64,000 nt of DNA from Corynebacterium sp. (GTDB lineage: Bacteria > Actinomycetota > Actinomycetes > Mycobacteriales > Mycobacteriaceae). The notes under the pieces are model-generated. The model was not told the DNA's origin and made no database searches. It saw only the letters and a list, made by a program, of their open reading frames with translations. The number at the start of each line of letters is the position of its first letter. Position 1 is the first letter of the stretch. Shown one piece after another: positions 1-10,103 of this stretch. The stretch is from positions 35,102 through 99,101 of the forward strand of contig JAUMZY010000006.1 in NCBI GenBank assembly GCA_030527885.1, read 5' to 3'. Position numbers and translations under genes: made by a program.

Positions 1-322
1 AGTTCGGCCCAATCTGCACGTTCTCCTCAATGGTCACTTCAGCGGTATCCAAAATGGTGACGCCGAAATTAATGAACGTGCCCTCCCCAATGGTGGTGTT
101 AATTCCATACTCAATCATCATGGGTTGCTGAATCATGCACCAACCACTGTTGGGGTTGAGGATTTCCCGCAGCATCCGATCGCGGGATTCCATATCTGAC
201 GGCCGCAGCTTATTGTATTCATGCACCTTGTCAATGTTTGCAGCAGCCTGCTGTAAACAGCCATCCAAGGTGGGAATATGCCACTTGCCGGCTCGTAGGT
301 TGTTCAAACTATCATTACTCAT
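1..322 (-). CDS. Sugar O-acetyltransferase (maltose/galactoside type), 5' part only
   Basis: The first 107 codons of a minus-strand gene cut by the window edge. Translation from the ATG at 320-322 begins MSNDSLNNLRAGKWH and contains the helical N-terminal region typical of maltose/galactoside acetyltransferases (ESRDRMLREILNPN, about residues 44-57), followed by the start of a left-handed beta-helix with hexapeptide-like turns (IGEGTFINFGVTILD, about residues 78-92). The family transfers acetyl from acetyl-CoA to a sugar hydroxyl in the cytoplasm; the substrate cannot be told. There is no Shine-Dalgarno; a TACACT lies 8 nt before the ATG, so the mRNA may be leaderless. It lies 55 bp downstream of mksB on the same strand, in the place where an mksG/jetD gene might be expected. 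Confidence 0.85.
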   Translation of the reverse strand, partial: MSNDSLNNLRAGKWHIPTLDGCLQQAAANIDKVHEYNKLRPSDMESRDRMLREILNPNSGWCMIQQPMMIEYGINTTIGEGTFINFGVTILDTAEVTIEENVQIGPN

Positions 323-377
323 GGTTATTTAGTGTACCTATGGGTCGCTGGGGGATCCGAAAAGCAAACCATGCAAT

Positions 378-3300
378 CTAATTTGCAGCCTTGCTGAAAT
401 CAATCCGCGAAATCGATGATCGGCCCCGTACCTGCCCCAACTCATCCGGTGACTCATCATAGCTGACCACCACCGTATTACCCACATAGCGGCTTAGTGT
501 CTGAATCAACTTCAACGGCGTCGCCAAAATCATGTGGAACCCAAACGCATCAAACACGTTCATCGCCCGCTGCGTATAAGTGGGATCCGCCCGATCGAAC
601 GCCTCATCTAATACCACCGTGGCGTAACTCGGGTATTGGGCATCGGGCTTGGCCAACTGGTATCGCAATGCCGCCGCCAGACAGAAGAACACCAGCTTCT
701 GCGCCTGACCACCAGACAGCACCGACGAATCTACGTACGTGTTGAGCACTGTACCGGAATTATCGACCTCAATGCCCACGAAACTCACGTGCCGACGAGT
801 GTCCAAAACCGCCTTCTGCCAGCGCACATCGCCAGCTTCTTTCGAACCCAGGCGTTTAATCAGCGTCGCAATATTGTGGTAGCGCTGCTCCGCCTCAGCA
901 TCGTTTTGGTCGTTCATGCCGCCGCTCACAGCCTCATCCAACTGGCGTTGGAACGTGGTAACCACCTCGCCACGGGTGTCGCGCACATCAATGCGCAAGA
1001 ACCGGCCCTCGGAAAATTCCGAACTAGCGAGTGAATGATTCACCGGGGCAATCCGTTCCTTGATCTCATTCTGTGACTGTCGCAACCGTTGGGAAATATC
1101 CGCCAAATTCCGGGTGGACATGTCATTAATCAACGCCCTAAACTGCTGCATAAAATCAGCCAACCGCTCACCCTTAAGCTGCTGCAACTTCGCCAACGCC
1201 TCGGTGATGAAATCCGGAGTGGCCTCCAAATCCGCCCGCTCCGCCGGCCACCGTTCAATATATGACGTCAACCGAATAGTAATCTTATTATTCGCCGCAT
1301 TGAGCGTTTCATTATTCTTCTTTAAATTAGCCGAAAACTCATTCGTTAGAATGGTCATCAACTTATCCACATTCTTCGATGTCACCCGGCGCGTATGCTG
1401 CAAAAACAACTTATGAACCGTCGTGAACGTCTCATCATCCACATCAATGGTGGCCTCCGAATGGGCTTCCACCAACGCAGCCTGAATTCCCTCCAACGTA
1501 TGCTGCGCCGCACCCACATTACGGTTGCACTCCTGCATGTGCGCCTGGGCTTCCTGGAGCTTCTGCTCCGCCTTCTCGGCATTCTCCGTCAGCACCCGCA
1601 CATCCGGGTTTTCCGCCAACTGCTCCAACTGCTGCTGCAACGCCTGAATGTGCTCATCAATGGCCGTGGTGTCTAAATTCTCCCACTCTTCATCAACAAT
1701 GCTCAATGCGAACTGCACTTGGGCATTCTCCTGATCAATGCGGGAATGAATCAGTTGGTTTTCATTCTGCCGGGCCTTCAACGTGGTTTGTGCCTCGGAC
1801 AAATGCTTCCGCAACAACTCCACCTTCGCCTGATTGTTCGAACCCAGGCGGTAGTGCACCCGGTCACCCAACGCATGCAAATCATTCTTCTGCAACCGAC
1901 TCGTCGGATCCGAACGCCGATACGCCTGCCGCACCAACCCGCTGCGCGTCACACCCTTCTCATGATGATCCAGCCGATCCAAATCACCCGGATTATTCAC
2001 ACACACATAGTTATACTGCGTCGCCAACTCATGACTCACCCACGCACTAAACTCATGCTCAACCACATCAACCTTACGGGCCAAACTCTGCGGATGCACC
2101 CGCGGATTCGGATAATTATGGGCCGAATCAATACTGCTAAACCGCAGGCGAACACCCCAATGCGTCCGGTTAATATAATTCTGAACCGCCGGATAATACC
2201 GCACCGGCACCAACAACTCATGGGCAAAATCCGCCAGCAACCGCTGAATAATCGGCTCCCACTCCGCCTCACCCGGCACAATATCAATCAACTCACCAGC
2301 GAACGGGAGTTCGGATTCCTTAATATTAAACTCATCGCAAATCGCCTCCCGGCGCGCCAAAAACCTCGCATCAATATTGCTGTTATTGGCGGCAACAACC
2401 TCCAACTCCTGCTGCAACGTCGCCACCTCATTGGTGGACTGATCCAAATTCACAAACGACGTCGCCAAATCCTGATTCAGGCGCTCCATATTCGCCGGAT
2501 GCTCCGCAATACTCACCTTCGCCGAGTTAATCAGATCATTAAACTCCGCCACGGAATGCGGCATCACACCCCCATGCGACTCAATCCGCTGCTGCAAATT
2601 CGCAAACGCCTTCTGGCGTTCCGCCAACTGCTGCCGATGATGCCCCAACAATATCTGTACATTCTCCACCCGGCCACCATCGGTATTATCCATGGCCTGA
2701 TGCATCTGGGAAAACTCCTCCAACGCATACCGGTGCCGCTCCTGCGCCTTCGTATTAGCCAGCTGCGCCTGCTCCAACGTAATCTCCGCCGCAACCTTCG
2801 CATCCTCAAGCTCCCCAATCTTGAGCTTATTAGCCACCGACGGCAACGCCTCCTGCAGCGCCGTCGTTGACGCAATCTCCGACTGCGCAGTAAGCACCTG
2901 CTTATGCAGCTTCTCCAACGGGCTCAGCGCATCCACCTGCGCTTTCACATCCTGCACCCGCTCATACGCCGATTCCAAATCCGCAAACTGCTCCACCGCC
3001 GTCTTCGCATACGCAAACGTATCCGGCTCCACCAACATGAACTCCCGGAACAAATGATCCAGATTATCCAATGACTTCGCCGACTGCGTCCGCTGCAACA
3101 ACAACTGCGCCTCCATGCTGGAAATCCCCAACAACGGCCGGAATCTTTCCGCAAACGGCGCATGATCCTCAAAGAAACTCGCCGCCTGAAACTCCTTCTT
3201 CAACCCCCGCTTATCCAAACCCTTGGCCAAAAACGGAATAAACGCCTGCGCCTCCACCGACTGCTCCGGAAAAATCCCAAACAACCGCACCACATTCGCC

Positions 3301-3740
3301 GGATTATTATCCCCCGACTTCACATAAAACAACCCCACCAAACTCCGGCACAAACCCGCACCATTGGCATACGTCAACACAATGATCGAAAACGTTGCCT
3401 TCGGCCGCAAATACTGCGCCACCACCATGCCCAAATCCGGGTCCTCCGTGGTCCGCCACGCCCCCCGAATATACGACACCAAATCTCTACCCTTACCCCG
3501 CCGCGCCTCATGCTGCGCCGCCGCATTAAACCGCAACCGATCCGACGGTACCAACACCGCCGAAATCGCATCAATCAGCGTCGACTTACCACTACCAGAA
3601 CCACCAGTGACTAAAAACCCCCGGCGGGACACCGGGATATCCACAATGCCATCAAACGTCCCCCAGTTCACCAACTGAATCCGCGACAACCGCCACTGAT
3701 CCGCCGGCATGCTTTCCCACTCATGGGTTGACTGCTTCAT
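378..3740 (-). CDS. mksB: MksB/JetC, SMC-like ATPase of a condensin/Wadjet complex
   Basis: An SMC-type ATPase of about 1120 residues. The N-terminal head has Walker A GGSGSGKST (about residues 46-54). Two long Gln/Glu/Ala-rich coiled-coil arms (roughly 270-480 and 640-780) flank a central hinge-like region. The C-terminal head carries the signature SGGQ (about 1009) and Walker B VVLDEAFD (about 1042-1049). In Wadjet systems JetC with JetA and JetB extrudes DNA loops; in corynebacteria the MksB complex acts on plasmids. The start may be the GTG at 3743 or the ATG at 3740; the latter overlaps the mksE stop as TGATG, which implies translational coupling. It is the third gene of mksF-mksE-mksB. 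The family call rests on gene order plus domain pattern; a general SbcC-like ATPase is less likely given its neighbours. Confidence 0.9.
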   Translation of the reverse strand: MKQSTHEWESMPADQWRLSRIQLVNWGTFDGIVDIPVSRRGFLVTGGSGSGKSTLIDAISAVLVPSDRLRFNAAAQHEARRGKGRDLVSYIRGAWRTTEDPDLGMVVAQYLRPKATFSIIVLTYANGAGLCRSLVGLFYVKSGDNNPANVVRLFGIFPEQSVEAQAFIPFLAKGLDKRGLKKEFQAASFFEDHAPFAERFRPLLGISSMEAQLLLQRTQSAKSLDNLDHLFREFMLVEPDTFAYAKTAVEQFADLESAYERVQDVKAQVDALSPLEKLHKQVLTAQSEIASTTALQEALPSVANKLKIGELEDAKVAAEITLEQAQLANTKAQERHRYALEEFSQMHQAMDNTDGGRVENVQILLGHHRQQLAERQKAFANLQQRIESHGGVMPHSVAEFNDLINSAKVSIAEHPANMERLNQDLATSFVNLDQSTNEVATLQQELEVVAANNSNIDARFLARREAICDEFNIKESELPFAGELIDIVPGEAEWEPIIQRLLADFAHELLVPVRYYPAVQNYINRTHWGVRLRFSSIDSAHNYPNPRVHPQSLARKVDVVEHEFSAWVSHELATQYNYVCVNNPGDLDRLDHHEKGVTRSGLVRQAYRRSDPTSRLQKNDLHALGDRVHYRLGSNNQAKVELLRKHLSEAQTTLKARQNENQLIHSRIDQENAQVQFALSIVDEEWENLDTTAIDEHIQALQQQLEQLAENPDVRVLTENAEKAEQKLQEAQAHMQECNRNVGAAQHTLEGIQAALVEAHSEATIDVDDETFTTVHKLFLQHTRRVTSKNVDKLMTILTNEFSANLKKNNETLNAANNKITIRLTSYIERWPAERADLEATPDFITEALAKLQQLKGERLADFMQQFRALINDMSTRNLADISQRLRQSQNEIKERIAPVNHSLASSEFSEGRFLRIDVRDTRGEVVTTFQRQLDEAVSGGMNDQNDAEAEQRYHNIATLIKRLGSKEAGDVRWQKAVLDTRRHVSFVGIEVDNSGTVLNTYVDSSVLSGGQAQKLVFFCLAAALRYQLAKPDAQYPSYATVVLDEAFDRADPTYTQRAMNVFDAFGFHMILATPLKLIQTLSRYVGNTVVVSYDESPDELGQVRGRSSISRIDFSKAAN

Positions 3741-4951
3741 CACTTGGATTCCTCCCTTGCCAAAAGTTCCTCGAACTCGGCCTTAATTCCTGCTACTGTC
3801 TGGGCATCGAAAATGTGTTTGAGCGCTGGGGATACTTCAAACCGGCCCTCGGTCTCCGTATCACCAAGCAAACTATAGTCCCGCCGCATCCGCTCCATGG
3901 ACGCATCAAACCGCCGATTAAACGTCGCCTCATCCTTATCATCCAACGCCCTAAACTGCGATGCATTATCCCGCAGCTCCTCCTGATCCACGATCACCCG
4001 CTCACCCGGCACCGCCAACCCCAACCGGGTCCGCAAATCCAACAACACCACTGTGTCAATGATCGTCAACGTCTTCACCCGCAACACCTGCGGCATATCA
4101 ACATACTGCTCTTTGCCCATCCGAATCGGATTACCAGCATTGGCAATGCGCGTGAATGCGATACCCGCATCCTCATCCACCACCAAATCCAAAAACATGT
4201 CCGACAACCGCTGCCGCAACGCAGCCTCATCGCTCAAAATTGCCTTCCAAATCGGCGGGTGCTGCTCCGCCCGCACCAACGGGCCCTGCAGCAACTGCAC
4301 CAAGGCGCGCCGGGAGTCAAAACTCAAGGTGCCGGCGTCGGCTTCCCACAGGCCGCTGATATCAAGACCATCGTGGGCGTAATCGTCTTCCAGCCAGTCC
4401 AATTCTTCATCATTGTCGATGGTTGCTTCCGGTTGCTTTTCGACGCCCTCCGGTGCGGGTTCCGCAGATTCCGGTGCGGTAGCACGTCGATAAGCTCCCG
4501 GCTCGGTAGCGTCAGGGTCGGGGACAGGGACAGCTTCGTCTTGTGTGTCGTCCTGCGGCTCGGGCTTGGGCGTGGGTTCCGGTTCTGCCTCTGGTTCTGG
4601 TTCGGGTTCTGCCGCAGGCGCAGCACCATGAATCGCATGGGGTGCATTACCGCCAGCCCCATGATGCTGGGCGTCGTTTTGATCATTATCGTCATCGAAT
4701 TTCACGTCAAGCACCTCTGCATCAATGATCTCGGCCTCCATGATGTCAGCCTTGATGATGTTTGCATTGCCTACCCCAGCATTAGTTCTACTGGTGAAGT
4801 AGCGTTCAGTGTAGGCCAATTCTGCTTGGTGCCGAGTCGGCGACTCGATTTCGCGCTGCGGAACAACCGGGAAAGAAGCATTCTCGCCAGCATTGTGGTG
4901 CTTCCCCTCTAGATTCTGATCATTGTGGTTCATCGGGACGTTATTAGTCAT
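3740..4951 (-). CDS. mksE: MksE/JetB (DUF4194) condensin subunit with a long acidic-proline extension
   Basis: A 403-residue protein whose last 200 residues (about 205-403, from [16 protein letters not shown] onward) look like the DUF4194/MksE kite-type winged-helix subunit that bridges the kleisin and SMC heads. The first 200 residues have no recognisable fold: they are acidic and proline-rich, including [18 protein letters not shown] (about 115-132), and end in a strongly acidic patch [13 protein letters not shown]4194 proteins are usually about half this length, so the extension is unusual. It lies 59 bp downstream of mksF and overlaps mksB. Role inferred from its position between JetA- and JetC-like genes and from its C-terminal domain. 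Confidence 0.85.
   Translation of the reverse strand: MTNNVPMNHNDQNLEGKHHNAGENASFPVVPQREIESPTRHQAELAYTERYFTSRTNAGVGNANIIKADIMEAEIIDAEVLDVKFDDDNDQNDAQHHGAGGNAPHAIHGAAPAAEPEPEPEAEPEPTPKPEPQDDTQDEAVPVPDPDATEPGAYRRATAPESAEPAPEGVEKQPEATIDNDEELDWLEDDYAHDGLDISGLWEADAGTLSFDSRRALVQLLQGPLVRAEQHPPIWKAILSDEAALRQRLSDMFLDLVVDEDAGIAFTRIANAGNPIRMGKEQYVDMPQVLRVKTLTIIDTVVLLDLRTRLGLAVPGERVIVDQEELRDNASQFRALDDKDEATFNRRFDASMERMRRDYSLLGDTETEGRFEVSPALKHIFDAQTVAGIKAEFEELLAREESK
4435..4445 (+). repeat. 11-bp repeat copy inside mksE
   Basis: Exact GCTTTTCGACG followed by C within the acidic extension of mksE; on the coding strand it reads Val-Glu-Lys. Confidence 0.6.
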
Positions 4952-5010
4952 GGTGCTGTATTTCTATGATTGGGTGGCGGATTCAAAACGATGGCAGGTA
5001 ACTGAAATAA

Positions 5011-6468
5011 TCAAAGGCTATTGTCATGGGTAAATAACCAACCAGTGATCACCGCCTGCATGGGAGTGCCATTATCATCCCACGTGACAGTCTCCAAAGA
5101 TTCCAGCGCAGTACCATTGGCCATAGCAAAATACAATAGTCCAACCACACTGGCTAAACCCTGGGTTGCGGGATAATCTTGCAAAACATCACCAATGGTC
5201 GCCTGCCCCCGATCAGCAACACTCCCAGTGATATGACCCCGCAACTCCTCAAAATCAATCTCACTAGCCCGCACAGACTCAAACAGCGCATCCGTATCAA
5301 TATGCGCCTCAGCCAACGGCGCCGGCAACGTCTCCACCATCTCCTGGCCCAGATTCTTCATCTCCAGGGAATTAATCGAATGAATATTCATACCAATCTG
5401 CGTCAACGGTGTCTGCAACTGCACCAACGGGCCCAAATGCTGATGCTCAATAGCCCGACCAGCCAACGCCTGGGTTTCCCGCAGCAACTCCAACATGCGG
5501 CGATTCTCCGTAAAATCCTGAGTCCGCACATAATCCCGCAACGACCGTGACAACTCCGTCATCAGCATATTCACCTGATAACCCTCAGACTCCAACTCCT
5601 GGAATAACTGACGCAACTGCTCCGTAAGCTCCGGATTGAGATACCGCGCATTATCCCGCTTGAGAATACTCGTCACCCAATCATCAATCGGCGTCGACTT
5701 CTTATGCTCCAACAACGCCCCATAAAAATCCCGGAACCGCCGGCCCGCATCCGACTCGGCAATCACATCAACACCCCGGAAAATATCATCAAGCACCTGG
5801 CCGCGACTATCCTCCGGCTCCAACAACTGCCGCCGCAAACTTCTATTTATGTCCTCCAACTCAGTACGCACCTGGGCAAAATCCGCCGGCATGGTCCCCG
5901 CCAACTCCAAAACGTCGATGATACGTTCGGATATCTGGGTGGCAGACAATACCTCAAAATACCCCCGCTCCGTATCAGCTATAAGCTGCTCCAACGCTTC
6001 CTTCTGCTCCTCCAAATGCGCCAACCTGGTATTAATATCCGGATCTGACTCCCGCGACAAATTCTCCAACGACTCTGCTATAGAATTAATCCGCGCCGCC
6101 GAAATCGCCGAATGGGGGTGCTGCCACCGCTCAATGGCATCCAACGCATTCAACGTCGTCACACTAGGTTCTATAGTTTCGCCAGTCAGTGCGGTTCCTG
6201 GCCGCCGCAATAACCATCCAACCTTCACCCAATCTGTGATGTAAGTTTGGGGATCATGGGGCAAATCAAAGCCTTCAGCCCGGAGCATTTTCAGGTCAGC
6301 ATCAAGCAGATCATAAATCTCCGTCGCCAACCGCGCCTTCGTACTTGGCGGAAAATGCTCAGCGACAAACCCCAGTACAACAGGCATAAGAGGACTACGC
6401 AGCAGCCCCAAAATTGCTGATTTTTCTTCCAACCGTCGATTGCTGATAGCACGCGCAACAATGCTCAT
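5011..6468 (-). CDS. mksF: MksF/JetA (DUF3375), kleisin-like condensin subunit
   Basis: A 485-residue protein of the DUF3375 type. An N-terminal winged-helix-like region (about 1-110; motifs FVAEHFPP and EIYDLLDADLKML) is followed by helical, coiled-coil-prone central segments (about 145-330, with HLEEQKEALEQLIADTERG) and a C-terminal winged-helix-like region. In MksBEF and Wadjet complexes this kleisin-like subunit joins the two SMC heads and recruits MksE. It is the first gene of the mksFEB operon and diverges from tex across 208 bp. The start ATG (6466-6468) has no Shine-Dalgarno. A 9-bp inverted repeat sits 24-47 bp upstream of it (6492-6515). Confidence 0.87.
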   Translation of the reverse strand: MSIVARAISNRRLEEKSAILGLLRSPLMPVVLGFVAEHFPPSTKARLATEIYDLLDADLKMLRAEGFDLPHDPQTYITDWVKVGWLLRRPGTALTGETIEPSVTTLNALDAIERWQHPHSAISAARINSIAESLENLSRESDPDINTRLAHLEEQKEALEQLIADTERGYFEVLSATQISERIIDVLELAGTMPADFAQVRTELEDINRSLRRQLLEPEDSRGQVLDDIFRGVDVIAESDAGRRFRDFYGALLEHKKSTPIDDWVTSILKRDNARYLNPELTEQLRQLFQELESEGYQVNMLMTELSRSLRDYVRTQDFTENRRMLELLRETQALAGRAIEHQHLGPLVQLQTPLTQIGMNIHSINSLEMKNLGQEMVETLPAPLAEAHIDTDALFESVRASEIDFEELRGHITGSVADRGQATIGDVLQDYPATQGLASVVGLLYFAMANGTALESLETVTWDDNGTPMQAVITGWLFTHDNSL

Positions 6469-6491
6469 GGTTTACATAGTGCCATGACCAA

Positions 6492-6515
6492 GGGGATTTT
6501 TGTCTTAAAATCCCC
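6492..6515. promoter_or_regulatory. Perfect inverted repeat in the mksF-tex divergent region
   Basis: GGGGATTTT and AAAATCCCC form a perfect 9-bp inverted repeat around a 6-nt spacer. It lies just upstream of the mksF start and about 160 bp upstream of tex, so it fits an operator or a 5'-UTR hairpin for the Mks operon. No regulator is identified. Confidence 0.4.
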
Positions 6516-6676
6516 CCAATTGAATGTGAAAGCACCCGCATGAACAACTGTGATTCAGCACCAATGACAACCCCACCGCACACCCGCACACCCGCGGGCA
6601 TCGACAAGCTCACATGCGAGCAACTTTTCGACGCCGCACCCACCCCAGCCCACAACCATCCACTAAACTTTGAGCA

Positions 6677-9007
6677 ATGACTTCAGTGAGTATCGCGCAC
6701 CACATTGCCGCCGAATTACACGTACCCGAAACCAGCATCACCGCAGCCCTTAGCCTCCTTGGTGACGGAAACACCGTCCCCTTCATCGCCCGCTACCGCA
6801 AAGAAGCCACCGGCGGCCTCGACGACACCCAACTCCGCACCATCGAAGAACTCGCCACCTACCTCACCGAACTTGGCGACAGAAAACAAAGCATCCTCGC
6901 CGCCATCGAAGAACAAGGCAAACTCACTGACACCCTCCGCACCCAAATCCTCGAATGCGACACCAAAGCCCGCCTCGAAGATCTCTACCTCCCCTACAAA
7001 AAACGCCGCAAAACCAAAGCCGACACCGCCCGCGAAGCCGGGCTCGAACCCCTACTCGAACAACTCATCGACAACCCCACCGCCGACCCCACCCAACTCG
7101 CAACCCCCTACACATGTGACGGCTTCGACGACCCCAAAAAAGCCCTCGACGGAGCCCGCGCCATCCTCATCGACCGCTTCGCCCTCGACGCCGACCTCGT
7201 CGGCGAACTCCGCGAAACCATGTACACAACCGGCACCATGGAAAGCCAGGTCATAGAAGGCAAAGAACAAGAAGGAGCCAAATTCGCCGACTACTTCAAC
7301 TTCGCCGAACCCTTCACCAGTCTGCCCTCCCACCGCATCCTCGCACTTCTTCGCGGCGAAAACGAAGGCATCCTCCACCTCAACCTCAACCCCGGCGACG
7401 AACAAACTTACTGCGGCATGATCGCCAGCCAATTCCACCTCGACACCACCTCCACATGGCTAGCCGACGCCATCCGCTGGGGCTGGAAAACCAAACTCTA
7501 CATCTCCTCCGGACTCGACGTCCGCATGCGACTCAAAGAAACCGCAGAAGAAGGCGCCCTCGACGTCTTCGCCCGCAACCTCCGCGACGTCCTCCTCGCC
7601 GCCCCCGCCGGCCAACGCGCCACCCTCGGCCTCGACCCCGGCTACCGCAACGGCGTGAAATGCGCCGCCGTCGACGGCACCGGCAAAGTACTCACCACCG
7701 TCATCGTCTACCCCCACCAACCCCAAAACCAATGGTCTAAAGCGGTTCAAACCCTCGCACACGTCTGCGCAACCCACAGCGTCGACCTCATCGCCATCGG
7801 CAACGGCACCGCCAGCCGCGAAACCGAAAAACTAGCAGGTGAAGTAGCCAACCTCATCGCCAAAGCCGGCGGCACCCGACCCACCCCCGTCGTTGTCAGC
7901 GAATCCGGTGCCTCTGTCTACTCCGCCTCCGAAATCGCCGCCGCAGAATTCCCCGACATGGATGTTTCACTCCGCGGTGCCGTCTCCATCGCCCGCCGCC
8001 TCCAAGACCCCCTTGCCGAACTCGTCAAAATCGACCCCAAAGCCATCGGCGTCGGCCAATACCAACACGACGTCAACCAAACCGCCCTCGCCAAAACCCT
8101 CGACGCCGTCGTAGAAGACGCCGTCAACGCCGTCGGCGTCGACCTCAACACCGCCTCCGTTCCACTCCTCGCACGAGTCGCCGGCGTCAACACCACCATC
8201 GCCGAAAACATCGTCACCTACCGCGACGAACACGGCGTCTTCGCCTCCCGCGCCGGCCTGAAGAAAGTACCCCGCCTAGGGCCCAAAGCATTCGAACAAT
8301 GCGCCGGCTTCCTCCGCATCACCGGCGGCAGCGACCCCCTCGACGCCTCCGCAGTCCACCCCGAGGCCTACCCAGTGGTGCGGCGCATCGCCGACGCCAC
8401 CGGCCTAGGTGTTAAAGACCTGATCGGCAACACCGCCGTACTCACCAAACTCAAACCCGCCGACTTCGCCGACGACACCTTCGGCATTCCCACCGTCACC
8501 GACATCCTCGCCGAACTCGACAAACCCGGACGCGACCCCCGCCCCGAATTCAAAACCGCCACCTTCAAAGAAGGCGTAGAAAAAATCTCCGACCTCACCC
8601 CCGGCATGATCCTCGAAGGCACCGTCACCAACGTGGCAGCCTTCGGCGCATTCGTCGACGTCGGAGTACACCAAGACGGCCTCGTCCACGTCTCCGCCCT
8701 CGCACACAAATACGTATCCAACCCCCACGACATCGTACGCTCCGGGCAAGTGGTGAAAGTCAAAGTCATGGAAGTCGACGTAGCCCGCAACCGCATCGGG
8801 CTGTCCATGCGGCTTGACGACGAACCAGGGAAAGATTCCGCGGGACGGAAGTCGTCTGCGGGACAGACGGGTTCAGACCTGCGGAAGCGGGGGAGTAGCG
8901 GACAGCGCCGGGGACGTGGTGAACAACGCGGCGACCGGCGGGGCCGCGACACCGCACCACAAGGCTCCATGGCCGAAGCCTTGAAGAAAGCCGGCTTCGG
9001 GCGGTAA
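6677..9007 (+). CDS. tex: Tex, RNA-binding transcription accessory protein
   Basis: A 776-residue Tex-family protein. The N-terminal helical region contains [15 protein letters not shown] (about 37-51). A YqgF/RNase H-like core begins near GLDPGYRNG (about 317-325), helix-hairpin-helix segments are near 490-545 ([27 protein letters not shown]), and an S1 RNA-binding domain covers about 642-712 ([18 protein letters not shown]). The C-terminal 60 residues are basic and Arg/Gly-rich. Tex proteins bind RNA and affect transcription and gene expression in the cytoplasm. A TAAACT hexamer 7 nt before the ATG, with no Shine-Dalgarno, suggests a leaderless mRNA. Codons are strongly C-ending. Confidence 0.95.
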   Translation: MTSVSIAHHIAAELHVPETSITAALSLLGDGNTVPFIARYRKEATGGLDDTQLRTIEELATYLTELGDRKQSILAAIEEQGKLTDTLRTQILECDTKARLEDLYLPYKKRRKTKADTAREAGLEPLLEQLIDNPTADPTQLATPYTCDGFDDPKKALDGARAILIDRFALDADLVGELRETMYTTGTMESQVIEGKEQEGAKFADYFNFAEPFTSLPSHRILALLRGENEGILHLNLNPGDEQTYCGMIASQFHLDTTSTWLADAIRWGWKTKLYISSGLDVRMRLKETAEEGALDVFARNLRDVLLAAPAGQRATLGLDPGYRNGVKCAAVDGTGKVLTTVIVYPHQPQNQWSKAVQTLAHVCATHSVDLIAIGNGTASRETEKLAGEVANLIAKAGGTRPTPVVVSESGASVYSASEIAAAEFPDMDVSLRGAVSIARRLQDPLAELVKIDPKAIGVGQYQHDVNQTALAKTLDAVVEDAVNAVGVDLNTASVPLLARVAGVNTTIAENIVTYRDEHGVFASRAGLKKVPRLGPKAFEQCAGFLRITGGSDPLDASAVHPEAYPVVRRIADATGLGVKDLIGNTAVLTKLKPADFADDTFGIPTVTDILAELDKPGRDPRPEFKTATFKEGVEKISDLTPGMILEGTVTNVAAFGAFVDVGVHQDGLVHVSALAHKYVSNPHDIVRSGQVVKVKVMEVDVARNRIGLSMRLDDEPGKDSAGRKSSAGQTGSDLRKRGSSGQRRGRGEQRGDRRGRDTAPQGSMAEALKKAGFGR

Positions 9008-9100
9008 CTTCCGGGTCTGTGCCCGTGGGCCTGTGCGGGGCCGCCAGTGTGACCCACCTCCTCTTAATACTTTTGGTGGAGAAGACTATACTTCCTAAGT

Positions 9101-9913
9101 GTGAGTTCTCGCCGCGGTTCCCATAACATCGTTAAGAATGGTTGGGTCACTGACCAGCACGGATCATGGGCAATGGGCTTCATGCCCTTGCTCATCGGCT
9201 TATGGTTCGCACCCCAATTCACCTGGCTGCACCTCATGCTCTTCGGCGCCTGGACAAGCGGATTCTTTTTCTTCGCTGTGGCAGAAAAATGGTTGAAATA
9301 CCGCTTCAAACCCAGGTACCAGCCAGCACTCATCACCTATGGCAGCATCTCTGCAGTCTTCTGCATCATCCTGCTCATCGGCGCTCCACACCTACTGTGG
9401 TGGGGGCTGCTCTACGCACCGCTGATACTCATCTCGTTCTATCTCTCCTGGGCGAAAAAAGAACGCTCCCTTCTTGCCCGCCTCGATGCCATCGCCGCCG
9501 CCTGCCTCGTGCTGCCTGTTGCCCTCAGCGTTTCTGTACCCCAACCCTGGTTCAGTCCCGGTGCCATTTCCCTGCACGGTTGGTACTTATGCGCCCTGTT
9601 GGCAACGTACTTTTCCAGCACTGTGCCGTTTGTTAAAACCGTCATTCGGGAGCGGAAATCCACCGGCTGGTTCATCGGTTCCATCGCCACCCATGTTGTG
9701 ATCATCGTGGTCATGGCGGTGCTGGCCGCACGGGGATACCTCTATTGGTTGCATGTGGCGGTGTGGGTTGTGCTGCTGGTGCGGGCGATTGCCATGCCGG
9801 TGTGGGCGAAGAAGCGCGGTGTGCCGTGGAAACCCCGGAACATTGGGGTGCCGGAAATTGGTTATAGCATTTTGGTGTTTGTGACCTTGCCGTATGGGAT
9901 TAGTGTTCCCTGA
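9101..9913 (+). CDS. YwiC-like integral membrane protein
   Basis: A 270-residue membrane protein with about eight hydrophobic segments. The N-terminal DQHGSWAMGFMPLLIGL (about 18-34) is the hallmark of YwiC-like proteins, whose function is unknown. It begins at a GTG preceded by a TATACT -10 box (9087-9092) with only 8 nt between, so the transcript is probably leaderless. It stands between tex and rplS, where related mycobacterial maps have no equivalent that I recall. One copy of the 11-bp GCTTTTCGACG word follows its stop codon at 9931-9941. Confidence 0.75.
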   Translation: MSSRRGSHNIVKNGWVTDQHGSWAMGFMPLLIGLWFAPQFTWLHLMLFGAWTSGFFFFAVAEKWLKYRFKPRYQPALITYGSISAVFCIILLIGAPHLLWWGLLYAPLILISFYLSWAKKERSLLARLDAIAAACLVLPVALSVSVPQPWFSPGAISLHGWYLCALLATYFSSTVPFVKTVIRERKSTGWFIGSIATHVVIIVVMAVLAARGYLYWLHVAVWVVLLVRAIAMPVWAKKRGVPWKPRNIGVPEIGYSILVFVTLPYGISVP

Positions 9914-9930
9914 TGGTGGCGCCGGTGGGG

Positions 9931-9941
9931 CGTCGAAAAGC
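9931..9941 (-). repeat. 11-bp repeat copy
   Basis: Exact CGTCGAAAAGC (minus-strand GCTTTTCGACG), preceded by G to give the 12-mer form. It lies between the YwiC-like gene and the rplS promoter. Confidence 0.7.
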
Positions 9942-9946
9942 GTAGC

Positions 9947-9976
9947 TTGAATGTGCACTGGAACCTGTGTCATAAT
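9947..9976 (+). promoter_or_regulatory. Predicted rplS promoter
   Basis: TTGAAT (9947-9952), an 18-bp spacer and CATAAT (9971-9976) resemble a housekeeping sigma promoter. It implies an rplS leader of about 120 nt, which contains a small GC-rich hairpin near 10050 (GCGGC, ATG, GCCGC). Confidence 0.5.
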
Positions 9977-10103
9977 TGGCCAGTTGTCTGGTTTTGCCAG
10001 CCTTCATGCATATGTCCTGGATACGAATCGGTTGAGCCTCCTTAATTTGTGCGGCATGGCCGCCAGGTTCCTCTGTCCAATATAAAGAAAAGGGATTTCT
10101 TTA

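Noticed and set aside
1719-2870. 383-codon plus-strand reading opposite mksB
   Set aside because: Low-complexity Arg/Leu/Ile-rich product that mirrors the coding strand's codon bias. The opposite strand has clear ATPase motifs.
3728-4912. 394-codon plus-strand reading opposite mksE
   Set aside because: Product has no domain and covers the acidic repeats in antisense; a shadow of mksE.
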